From Apostichopus japonicus (lineage: Eukaryota > Echinodermata > Holothuroidea > Aspidochirotida > Stichopodidae): a stretch of DNA of 64,000 bases. Location: positions 24,086,376 through 24,150,375 of the forward strand of contig NC_092567.1 in NCBI RefSeq assembly GCF_037975245.1. The letters are read 5' to 3'. The notes below the pieces were generated by a model, which made no database searches, was not told where the DNA came from, and was given only the letters and a program-made list of their open reading frames with translations. The translations under genes were made by a program, and so were the position numbers. Positions 1-12,100 of the stretch are shown one piece after another (position 1 is the first letter of the stretch; the number at the start of each line of letters is the position of its first letter).

Positions 1-3000
1 ATGTGTGTGATTGGTTTCCGACTTTCATCGACATAGGCGGTGGGGATCCTAGTAAATTTTCCAATCTGGATGGGACCAGCCAGTGGCCGAGCCTAAAGAG
101 GTTGGTACTTGAGTATCTGTAGTATGTATATTAAAGTTTATATTTGTCAATGTTTAGTTCAGAGACAAAATTAATTTGTATGTGTAAATTAGGTGTAAGT
201 AAACATGGTGTAAATTGCATTTCATTTCCTATTCCAGAATTCCTGACAAGATATATTTTCCCAGTGAAACTATTAATTATGTCTTACTATGCTCTAGATT
301 AAACAGAAGGAGACTGAAATTGTCAAGCTTATAGCAGAATCACCTTAAGTTGTATTCACCAAAGTCACTGATCAGCATTCCTGCAGTACGAGTACAACAG
401 CATGAGTACTAGAACAGTTAGAATTCCTGTTGATATGAGTAAAAGTTAGAGTACAACCCTCTGAGTACGAGTACTAAAGTTATGCACTAGACCGTACAAC
501 AGATTCCAAAATGCGTGCCCTGAATATGAGAACCAGTACGACTCCATCAGGGGAGTATGAGTACAGGCACCCACTACAAGTCTGCTAATCGCAACATTTC
601 CTTTAGCACATCTTAGACATAGCAGTCCTGGGTACATTTTGGTTGCTGTACAGTCGGATATGGACTGGTGCATGGTTTGAAATGACCCATGCATACATTT
701 CATAGATCATTGTGCGTTAATGGTGCAACAGTAACGACTTATACCTATTTAATTTATTTATGAGAGGTGTCGCTGCGATATCACTTCGAAGATCTGTATC
801 AAGCATATAAAACATTCCCAAGTAAGAGATTAAAATTGTTGTGTTAAAAGGGAATTCTCTTATGTATCAAATATGACAGAGTGTGGACACTTAGCAATAC
901 ATTTTATTATTTGAAATGACCGTCAGTGGGCAGGGTAAATAATTGCAAATATTGCTGTTTCTAAAGATGAACAATTGGGCAATGTTGTGGCTTTATGGGC
1001 TGATTGCTTTTATAAACGGAAATGGATAGATGTAAAATGGACCCACAAGTCATTTCTGTGTCATATTGGGATGAGTGGACTCATATAATTGATATCTCAC
1101 AACTTCTTCTTTGGTCTACAGTGGCACAAAATCACCACGGACTGAGATTCTTCACAACATCGACCCAATCTACAATGTTTCTGCTCTGAGATGGATGGAC
1201 TTCAAAGTTATCATTGGTGACACATATCAAGGCAATTGGTCTGGATGGTATCCACCAGAACAAGTAACAGGTGAGATACATCTCTGGTTCATCTCGACTC
1301 CAATGTGTGAATACTGGTGATATACTTATGAAAACATTTTGTCGAGATGGTACGGATTAAAACCAGTAAAAAGCTAAGGATATATCACTGGATCATCTGC
1401 GTGCACATGATTCAAAATTGGGGGAAGAGGGGGGAGGGAGGGGGCTGAGGGGTGCAACTTATATTTCCTGATTTAGGTACTGGCAAGAACCTTGATGGAA
1501 GAAACCGTGGGTGGATCCATTTTGTTGTGAAGAAAGGGTTGTTGAAGCAGACCCCCATGTAAGGAGTTTTGGTGCATTCGGAAGCATATTGAGACTATAA
1601 ATTAAGTCTATAAATAAGTCTAATGCAAGAGCTTGAAAGAGTTGTGATGGAGGAGGGGGTCAAGCCCTCCCCCCTTCCCCCCTGTGCACATCACTCTTCA
1701 TCTGGATTTCAAAGCTTTTATAGCAATAAATGCTTTGAATTTTGTTGCCATTGGTCTCCAAAACAATTGATATATAATGTACCCACCCCAGTAATCTACT
1801 TTATCAACTATAATTGTTTAATTATAACAAAATATGTAACAAATCCTCTGCGCTGCTTTAGAGAAGGGCTTTAAGGTTCTTTCACATGACAGAAAGTTAC
1901 AGAATATCTATATACTTTTCTTAGGATTGATGCATGTTTAGTCTATTTTGTTGCACAAAATTTTGAATTCAACATTTACTAAAACTTTCATGGCCATGTT
2001 TTCTACTCAATTTCTTCAAGTATTGGTCGAACAATATTTTTTTTTGTAGGACTAATTGCTTTTTTTGCTTCTGGAGATTACTGAAAAACAAATTCTTCCC
2101 TGTTATGAGAAGGATTAACTTACATGTCGTAAGGTTTCTCAGAAAGAGAGGGAACTTTAAGGATGATATTTTATCCAGATTAAAGTAGGACAAAGTGAAC
2201 ACTTTTAGTCTTTTTAGCAGATTTTGTATTTTATGGTCGATATTATATTGTCCTCTTTCAGGTATTTTCAGTGAGGAAGCTGACCCTCGGGCACTGGTTG
2301 TGCAATGTCCAAATAAACCAAGCAATGCCTCAACCAACTGCAACCCTTTCAAAGCACCATGTCTTTATAACATCACTCATGATCCTTGTGAATACTTCAA
2401 TATCGCCAATGAGAACCCAGGTATGCATTTATTTTGTTTGCCTTTATTATGGAATCAATTGCAAAATATATATGTGAAATTTTCCTACAGAGCTTTTGTG
2501 ATAGATATCTCTTGGCCTGTGTAAATGATTTAGAGATCCTCACCACACCCCTCTCTGTGGTACTTCTGGCATCTGCCCCTCTCTCCCTCCCCCAACAAAC
2601 GAAATTGCTCAACAAGTATGCCCAATTATACAACTCAAATAGTGACTACACCCACCCACCCTGGCCCTTCTCATGTTACTTTTCAAGCCCTATATATACC
2701 TTGGTGTTGACTCCATGTAATTTCTAATATGCAGTCCAAGTATTTCTCCTACCACTTTGAAAAGCAAACATGGATTATCTATTTATAACATGTGGATTTA
2801 GAGAGCCTATCTAGGTTATCTTTAATTTGCTTTTCATCTTCAAAAACATTTGGCGAATAGATATGGTCTTTAATGCTCATCCTTCTTTTGTTGTTTCCTT
2901 CTCAGATGTGGTCAAATCCCTCCTTGATAAACTTGAAAAGTACCAGAGTACTATGATACCACCAGGGAACAAACCAATAGTGGAAGCAGCAAATCCATAC

Positions 3001-3066
3001 CTCCATGGTGGAAACTGGGAACCATGGGTAGAGCCTGATATGACGGTTGTGAAATTACGGCCATGA
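1..3066 (+). CDS. Arylsulfatase B/I/J-like, C-terminal part (5' end outside window)
   Basis: Four exons join in one frame: 3-100 (continuing from upstream), 1122-1270, 2262-2420 and 2906-3066 with the stop. All introns are GT-AG and the phases match, giving 188 visible residues. The first exon reads VCDWFPTFIDIGGGDP and later LDGTSQWPSL, the usual arylsulfatase metal-site-to-C-terminal passage. The second has LHNIDPIYN, typical of ARSB/ARSI/ARSJ. The third has CLYNITHDPCEYFNIANENP, the conserved LF-I-DP-E segment, and the last has GGNWEPWVEPD, which resembles the WGPW end of the family. These are lysosomal or secreted sulfate-ester hydrolases acting on glycosaminoglycans or other sulfated glycans. 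The catalytic C-x-P-S-R formylglycine site would lie upstream and is not visible, so activity cannot be judged. Exact subfamily is uncertain. Confidence 0.9.
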
Positions 3067-3410
3067 TGCTTCTGGCAAACTACTTTGATATTTAAAACAT
3101 TTCATCACCAAGGAACGATGGAATCTGACACCTCTTGAATGATGGGGGTGGGGGGGGTGAGGGTGTGGAGGATTGCTATGGCTAATGGTATGATTGACTG
3201 CAGAGGAAGAAGTAGTGAGTCGAACAGAATTTTTATATTTCCAAGTCTTTCCTTTATTTCAAATTAAGTAATCTTTGTCTTCCCTAAGACACTTGAACAG
3301 TACTATGGCTATGTGTAGTGGGAATGTGTATGTGTAAAGATTGGAGTTTAATAAGTGATTGTTTGGCATGGGGTCAAACTAGCAAGGAAGTCATATATTT
3401 TCATATCAGG

Positions 3411-3669
3411 CAGGCGCGGAGAGAGAAATTTGCCAAGGAAGGGGCGAAGCTTGTAGGCAACTATTTAAGCGTAGTGCCACCATGAGTTTGCGCGAAGCGT
3501 ACTAGAAAATTTTGGCCGAAAATGCCTCCAGATGGCTGGAAATGGCACTTCCCAGGCCTTGTAAGTTGCATCTAAGCATTTTCTATTTTAAAATTACTAG
3601 AGATATTATAAAAGAATAGAATGAATATTCTCAACGAGGGGGTGTTTGCCCCCCCTGGCTATGTGCCTG
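3411..3669 (+). mobile_element. hAT-like non-autonomous mini-element, copy 1 of the GCGCCACCAT family
   Basis: A 259-bp element begins CAGGCGCGGA and ends TGTGCCTG. It is flanked by 8-bp near-identical target duplications, ATATCAGG at 3403-3410 and ATATTAGG at 3670-3677. Its interior has the family hallmark around 3470-3600: a GCGTAGTGCCACCATGAG box, a TTTGCGCGAAGCG box, then AATGGCACTTCCCAGGCC and AAGTTGCATCTAAGCATTTT. The same interior occurs at 22233-22542 and 28079-28300. It has no coding capacity. CAG...CTG ends with 8-bp target duplications are the hAT pattern; assignment to hAT is inference. Confidence 0.8.
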
Positions 3670-4465
3670 ATATTAGGGGGCTGGCTAGACATTCATGGGG
3701 GGGTGGGCATAATGGCGCTTAAGGTACTGCAGAAGGGGCCTGCAGGCCCCGCATAAGGGCCCCAGTAGGACCAGGAAAGACATTTTAAAGACATTTTAGT
3801 AAATGTTTTAATTCATGTTACATTGCAAAAGTAATGCATTATATTAAAATTCCCTCCTAATTCTACATCCCTTGCCTTTCCTTTTTTCGATCCACTCATG
3901 GGTGGGGTGGGGGCAGTGACAATTTGAGGGGGGGGAGCATAGGCCCAATTGTAGCCATGCCCCTGCTTAATATCATTTTAAAGTACTTAAGATGTTTATA
4001 TCTTTCCTGTGCTAGTTTTCAATTTTATTTGGTTACCCTTTTTAACACATATTCAATTATTTTGTTGTTATTCAATTATTTTTTTCATTCAAGTTACAAA
4101 ATAGATCTATGAAGGCAGTATTAGGTTCTAATAAATATATACTGAAATTAATGTGCAAATGATATGTTTTTCTTTTCTTTAAATGTTAGTCTTTCTACAC
4201 TTGCAACAAGTATAAAAGGTAGTTAAACCTATCAGTCTGTTCTCAGCAGAGTTTATCAAAGTGGATCATACAGTAGGGATGCATGGAATCATTGATACAG
4301 AATATCATGATCACTACCAATATCTTTAGGCTCTTACAAACACATAGCTAGCTCACATATAGGCCTATGGCCCATATAAAGATTGTGCCATACAAAATTT
4401 TATCTGGTCCAGATGAAACCTTTATTTCATATCAAGTTATATCTGCCCAAGTATTTATCTGGCCC

Positions 4466-4605
4466 GATATAAATTCCATAACTGCGCCACATATGGGCCA
4501 GATATAAAATCCATAACTGCGCCACGTATGGGCCAGGTATAAAATCCATAACTGCGCCACGTATGGGCCAGATATAAAATCCATAACTTGGCTATATGTG
4601 GATTT
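4466..4605 (+). repeat. 35-bp tandem repeat, four copies
   Basis: Copies start at 4466, 4501, 4536 and 4571, so the period is exactly 35 bp. Each has the core ATAAAATCCATAACTGCGCC followed by a GTATGGGCCAG-type end. The last copy decays after CCATAACT. The minus-strand open frame across it is a by-product of the repeat. Confidence 0.9.
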
Positions 4606-6185
4606 CATATCTGGCCCATATGGAATTTTGGTAACTGTCACAGAAGCGTACATTGCCCGGAGCAAAGAGCAGACTGAAATAGGTACAGGTCTAATTATCT
4701 TCACAAAGAGCTTTTAGGTTGAATTTTCAGATCATTAATGCATTTGGGTGGCATGCACATCTATGTTTGCCAGTTATTCATTTGCTTTTTTTCTTAACAA
4801 CAGAGGTAGCCTTAAATGTCTAAAGAAATGTGCAGGGAATTTTCAATGGTGTGTCGTTATTTTGATTTTTTGCACTGGATTTATGCATAGCAACGCATAA
4901 TAATTGTACCATGGGAAAAGTCCATGCACGCTTTATTTTTCGAAAATTGGTACAGCCCAGAGGGATGAGTTTTGCAATGCTGGTAAACACATGTGCTGCT
5001 TTATCACAAGTTTTGGAAATTGTAAATGAGGTATCGTGCTTTAAACCATGACTTGACAACTTGGAGAACCACCCCAGACCTCATCCACCAGCTGTATGGT
5101 ACAAAAGTGGATTCCCTTTTCACCCCATAAGGATGTCAAGATGAGGTATGACCAAAGAACTATAAAGGCTCTTTATTTCTATGGGTATGACTACTAAGAG
5201 AGTAATCAAAATTTAAAAAGATTCCTATCTAGTATCTTTCCTTGGTCTAACTTCGCCTAGACTCTTCGAAACATTACGATCTCGTTTTATTGAAATGTCC
5301 TGACTGGGAAATAGGAAGCACCTGGAACGCGAAAATGCATACCATTTTGGGTGTTTTACATTGTGAGGTCGCCAAGGTAGGGCCTAGGCCTTGGCTACTT
5401 AAGACTACTCCAGACTTGTCAAATTAATGTTGGTCTCACGGTCGCAGAAATTTATACAAATTTACATAAAATAGTCTGCGCTAACAAACATGCACAAAAC
5501 GTACGGAGCATCTTCACCAATTGGTCACTTCGGATGACCACCTGCTTGCATTTGTACGCCTTTTGCATACGCACCTAGATTAAATTTACAAAAGATTTGT
5601 TACATTTGACTAAGCTAACTTGTGCTACGTGACAAAGTATTCCAGACAAATGTTTTACTTTGGTTATAAGACTATCAGAATATGAATTTGGTTAACATCA
5701 CTGACGTTAGACCAAGCAACAGCAGCATATCCGCTTAGGTCTGTAGCCTAGGCTTAGTCCTACTAGTTTTACTGAGTGATAGATCAAGGCTAGGCCACGA
5801 CAAACAGTGGATAGGAGTTAGGTCAAGTTCAAGCTTAGAACTAGGCTTGTTAGCAAGGTAAATCTACAAAAGTTTTTTCCCCCAAAAATTTCATGTTGTT
5901 CTTACAGTATCCTAAGCCCAGTACAATGAATGATGAAAGGAAACTTCGATTGGTACTGGTGGGCGTAGGCTAACTATAGGTTAGGCCTCTGTTATTTGTG
6001 TTAATGCCTTAGGGCCTAGGCCTATTGCCTTATTTGTATAAAAAGGTCAGTCTAAAGTAAAGTTAGTAGGCCTAACTTATTCCATATCTCTGAATCATTG
6101 ATGAACAGAACACGGGAGGAGAAGTACTCGCACAAATTCATCTTGTGCTGAAGAAGAGTGCAGAGTACAACTAAGTACAAGCAAG

Positions 6186-9100
6186 ATGAGTTTGCCAAAA
6201 CCTCCAAATCCAAGCAGAGCTGTCTTTGCCAGACAGCCAGGTAACCAAATACTTATTATTGTGGTATTAATTGTGTCATTCATTTATTTCATGCTATATC
6301 ACTACTCAAGCATATGCAGTTGTTATGTGTTGGTTGGGCTACTTTTGATCCTCTTTATTATTCAAGTGTTGTTACAATACATTTTAGGCTATAGGCCTAC
6401 AATTGTTTGACTTGAAGTTATGATGAAAGTTTTAATAGTTTCAAATTTGCTTTTGGCATATAATACAAAGACCAATGCTTCCATATGTCAATTGTGTACG
6501 ACAACTGCCTGAAAATTATGTCACATGAGCCAAGTGTGGTTTGCATCAAAGTTTTGGTGGCCATGCAGCAGGTCACAGTATTTTTCAAGATTTTATCTAC
6601 AGTTGTGGCTCTTGCCAATTAACATCCATTGTCCATGCATTCTGACTTCTGAGCATCCATTCGATATGGAAATATGCAGTAAAGAAAACTAGCATTCTTT
6701 CAATTGGTAACATTGCGCAGGCTGACTTTAGGCTACTGTATGAGTATATATACCATATTTAAGATGTCATGCCCCTCGTTTATGATAGATGATGATGTAA
6801 TTAAGTTGGCATATATATCTAAAGTAAATTTATTTCATCTTGTTCACAGCTAGAGTTCTTTTGGTGGATTTCACTCCTCCATTTTCTTCAGCCACTTGCC
6901 AGAGTGTCTGCAATGGATTAGATAATCTCTTTACTTTGGTATGCAACATGACAGGTCCATGCAGGGTGCCATATTTTGGATTATTTGCATTGGGGTCTTT
7001 TAGCGAGGTAGGTGAATAAATTAGAGGATCAGTTAATCCTTTGTTATTCAACAGCCCAGTCAGAATGCTATTTCCATGTCTGCAATAAATGTATTGAGCT
7101 AATTTTTCTTAGGGATCAGTTGATCACTTTTACAAGTGATTGTATTTGCAATGACAATTCCAGATTTGGCTTTATTGTGTGCATGTTTTTTTGCCTGCAG
7201 AATCTGTTTCCTCTCCAACATGTCCAGGGAAACTATCCAAGAATCCAGAATGCCTTAGGGGAACTTAGAGCTTTTCAGAGAGATGGATTCTTGATGAACG
7301 AGAGGAAAGATTACCTCTTACAAGCAGTACAAGATGCCATCCACCAGTTCAAGAAACAATCACAAACCCTCAGACAGGTACAGACACAATGCAATTGCAA
7401 CTTACAAAGCACTTGCTATTCATAAATTGAGTAAATGGCAACAAATTATGAAAGACTTTTGGATGCAAGAAGTCCATACAGTCAAAGTACCAATTATAGC
7501 ACATTACCTATTATGATGCACTTTTTCATAATCTCATCTCATTATTTTAAAGTTACACAAGAAAATATCAGATGCATTCCACTATTTTAAGCAGAATGTG
7601 TCATAAAAGGTATTGGAAACAGGACCATCCCTAAAGAAGTTATTCTACAGAAAGTTGCTGACAGTTTCATCAATATTTTGTGATGAGTTGTGAAACAAAG
7701 ATTGTGCAGTTTGTTAACACATTGCAATGATTTATTGAACTTTTTGTGACAATGAGTGCAATTTGTTAGTCCAAAGTAATAAGGACATCACGATTGAACC
7801 TACTATGCTCCAGCAATGAATGTAAAATATGTGGTGTGATTTAGTCAGTCATAGTTTCTTAACATGTTTTTGTTAAATATGCGAACAATTAACTTGAAGT
7901 TTACAGTCCAGTGTTCAATATTTCAATAATAAATGTTAATTTTTTTTCAACAGACCACAGGATTTACTTCACAACTGGAAGTGTTGCTGATGACATGTCA
8001 GAAAAATGCGAGTACCATTGCCAAGCAAATTGAAGATGCTATTGTAGGCAGCCTTGATGTTGAAAATCTAAGGGTAAGCCTCGATGGTTGACATTGAAGA
8101 CTTTAATACAGTGCATTCCAACTCATCTCATTGATAGAATACATTCAAATCTAAACATTTAAAATATACATAATTGTTATTATTCTAGTTGTGGATGTTG
8201 TTATTATGAAGACATTTCTAGTTGCTCAACTCAATCACTCCACATTAATGTCATAGTTTAATGGTCGAGAGTTATATTACAGTTAATGTTAATTGATTTG
8301 TAAGTTAATGCTCTCTGCCATGTGTAACAATGTAATGAAGAATTGTTATGCGAGCATGTTTATAGTTTTCCCTTTCAGTTTTTTTAATTTCCAAACAATA
8401 TGCAATATGTACATATAGTTGTTAGATTGAATATATAGCATATACAGTTGTGAAAGGAAGTGTTCTAAGAAGCTTCATGGCTTAACAAAGTAGTACACTC
8501 CCATGCAAGAATGGAAATGGAGAAAAAATAAATAAATAAGGAAGCAAGAAAAGAAAAAAATGCAAGATATAACAAAATGTGTGTACTTCTGTATCCAAAT
8601 ATAACCAGATGCATTAATACAAATACTATGAGATGGTCAATAACAAACTCAAAAGTTTGACATTTACACTCTAACTTGACTGTAATACAAACTCAATACA
8701 GTTCCTGAGAAAATTGAATTATTTCTAAAAAGTTTTTCTTTTAAGTTAGATGTAGGAAGTGTAGAGTCATGCTAATATCATGTACAATTTTGCAGAAGAA
8801 ATTATTTTGAATGCCGTCATCTTTTCCAGCGTATTCAGGTTATTTCGTTAATCCACGGCAACCCACTAGGTATACCTATGGAGCTGAGTCCGTCAACTGG
8901 TAGCCCTCACAGTGGTGCTGGATCACAACAAAGTGTCACTTCAATTGAAAGTGTCTTAGAAAGTGGCATAGTTGAAATGATCTCACTGGATACAGGTGAG
9001 TCCATATCAAACAAGGTTCTTTTACTTCTGAAAAACAAGTCTCCTATTCTCGTAGAACCCCTGTTTCTCAGCCATCTTTTTCGGAGACCCATGTTGCAAC

Positions 9101-12100
9101 TTTCTCTTGGACAAGTCAGAAACCACAAATTTCTAAAGGCGTAAAAATCACCTAAAATATACTCCCTGGTGATTGACGGTTAGACTTGACAGAGTTGATT
9201 AAGAAATTTACCGTAAGATTCGACCAGTAAGATTCTGTCCATTTCATTCCTTTTATTTTCGGTGGGGTGGGAGGGGGGGGTGGTGGGGAGGTTGGGGTTT
9301 TGTGCTTGGCAACCCATAGTTTGAATAGTTAACGTTGCTGGAAACTACTTTCTTTAGCTGTTGTAAGCTTGTATTTCAAACTGTGTTAGCAACAGTCAAG
9401 ACAGCATTTGTTATTGCTCTACATTTTGGTTACCTATAGGTTATCTATATGCAAAATGGTATGTACAAACTCTGTGAAATTTCCTTTTTTTTTCCAGTAA
9501 TCAGGTGCGAGTAGCAGGAATTTAATCCTCCACAGTTAATACCAATTAACATCTTAAGACACAATTGTAGTAAGCAAAGTTAGCAAGGCTAGATTGAACT
9601 ATTGCAGAAGTGTACTTGATTTGAGCTAACTTTTGTTAGTTTTCTTTAAAAAAGGTAACCAACCATATTCAAAGACTTTGAATATCTACTACATGACATC
9701 AATGCAGCAACCTTAAATGGTATAATTTATGTTTAAGCATAGTTGATGCCTAATGTAATTAAGTTACAATGTAAATGCATACTACAATTTAGTTAAGTTT
9801 TTTAGTTTAGTTAACTCTTTTACATCAAATTTGAGAATTTCTGCTGAAGTCAATCGATATTGATATTGATGACTATTTGAGTGAGTGATATTGATATTCA
9901 TGTTTCCTCTGTTCACGTCAACTGTAGATGAACTGGGTTTGCAGAATTTTCTCAACGGTTGGCTTCAGGATTGTGGTACAGACAGAGAGTGCTTGTATAT
10001 CAGATTCCCAAGGGGAGGTAGGTCAAAGGTCATCATCAGCTTCGGTGGTCCCAATGTTGAGCTTGCTGCAATGATGACAATTTTTTAGCTAGCCCGGGAA
10101 ACAATAACCAGTATGAAGCTTTCAAACATTTGTGCTGTATAGATTAGCAAAACGCTTATAAGCAAAATGGCCTTGGTTGCAACACAAACAAAAATATCGT
10201 ACCATCTCTGGTATGTCATTTGAAGACATGGAATCATCTTTCAATCTTTGAAAGCATGGTTGGCCTAGCTGGTTCATAAGTGATGACCGTTTGTTTCTTA
10301 CAGTCTGCAAGACATTTCAAGTTACTTTTAAGGACGCCCTCCTACTTAAGTTTGACACTATACTTAGGATAGTCAGTGTGGTTTGTTTACCATCGTCACT
10401 AGGTTTGCTTGGAGGCATTTTGGAATGTCAGCATCCTTTTACTTTTTACCCTTTTTAAAAATGTCCCACCATCTACCCCACTCTCACCCTGTGGATGCCA
10501 CTGATGTGTACCTCATGTATATTGGTTGTAACAGAAGTGGAATTAGCTTACAAGACATTTACTGATCAGGATGTTGCATCAGTTGAATACCTTCTATCAC
10601 AAAACATAACTGATATTTTGCTGTTTTAAGTAACTGCCAAGCGGTATCCACAGTTGATTGGAGAAATGCAATACTTATCATGGCATTTGTGATATGTTCT
10701 ATCTCTGCATTTAGATACTGGACAAGAATTCAAGCTAACCTGTGATATCCTGGAGCAATTTATTGATCCAGCTCAACTTAACATTGCTCAGTCAGAATTT
10801 GTAAGTTCCTGTCTAGTATGAGAAACAAAGTACTCCATCTCTTGGGAGGTAACAGAGATATATTTTCGGGTTATGAATTATTGTCAACAAAAAAGAGGCC
10901 GTATTTGATTACTTTATTTATCTTCTAAATTCATTTTCTTGGTTAAGGAAACAGAACAATTAATCTCAAGTCAGAAATAATTAACTCCTGCTGGAGACTA
11001 TGTCAAGGGTAGATGAGGGTTGGCAGATTATCAGAAGGGGACTGGGGGGGGGGGCTTCGGGGGAGTACCCAGGGAGATGTCAAAATGCAGAGACTTTAAC
11101 TTGAAAGATTTGATAAGATGAAATGTTTTTTTATGATGATAAGTGGGTGGAAAAGGGGGGGGGGAGGAGGTCGGGGGAGTGGTTGGGTGGAGAGGAGGAA
11201 CAAGCACGGTACATGACTCATGGGATAGTTCTCAAGTGACTCATGAGTCTCTGAAATATTAAACAACTAGGACTTTGCAGCATACTAAATTTTTGAATAT
11301 ATCTATTTATGCACAGGCTCTCAACATACCGTGCCCTGGAAGTAAGAGGCCAATGGTATCTGCAGGTTCACTGATGAAGCCCTCCTCCACTCTCACTGTT
11401 CCCATCCCAACTCTGAAAGTGATCAAACTGGTTAAGATTAGCGGCATATGTGAATCAGTGGTAAGCTTATACCATCTACTTGTAACCCTTCTTCTACCCC
11501 CCTTGCATATTCCCCCTCCCCCTCCCCCAACAAGCAGATCTTACCTACAGCTTGGTAACTTGATACCGTGAAAAATATTCACAATCTGGTTGTTTAATCA
11601 GATTTCCTGTGTAGACCTGTGTAGGTAGGTGTAGGTTCTGAGCTCCCCACTTTGTACAAAGTTCCCTTTGCTACCTAGGCTACAGCTTGCCACTTCAAAG
11701 CAATTACGTCCAAAATTCCAAATTGGGTTGAACTTACTTGAAGTTGGGCAGCATGAAGCCTCCTATACAGTATAGCAAAGAATAGCAAAGGCAACCCCTT
11801 CATAGGCAACTATTTGATAAAATAAGTTAATTGAGAAGAAATCATAGCTGGGAGGGGAAAGGTGGCAGGGGTGGAGTTTAGACATAGGGGACAGGCAAGA
11901 TTGGCTCACTTTCCCATACAATCAGCAGAGCCCAGTAAGCAGATTTTTATTTTATTTTCAGACAACATTTCTCTTGGCCTCCAGACCTATATGTGCATAT
12001 TTCTAATGACATAATTACACCATATTTGACATTTAGAAACAATTAACAATTGAAGGGGTTAATACTAGTATACACATCATACTAATGTTCTGTGACTAGA

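Larger units (their letters stand above)
3067..6185. other. Intergenic spacer between the arylsulfatase and M1AP genes
   Basis: No gene is recognisable. The spacer contains an hAT-like mini-element (3411-3669), G-rich and C-rich runs near 3640-3760 and 3900-3945, a 35-bp tandem repeat (4466-4605), and AT-rich sequence with scattered AGGCCTA-type motifs from about 5370 to 6070. The M1AP promoter must lie toward the right end, but no TATA box or other element is convincing. Confidence 0.6.

Noticed and set aside
4820-5059. A 79-codon minus-strand frame upstream of M1AP.
   Set aside because: No recognisable motif, no codon or splice support; probably chance.
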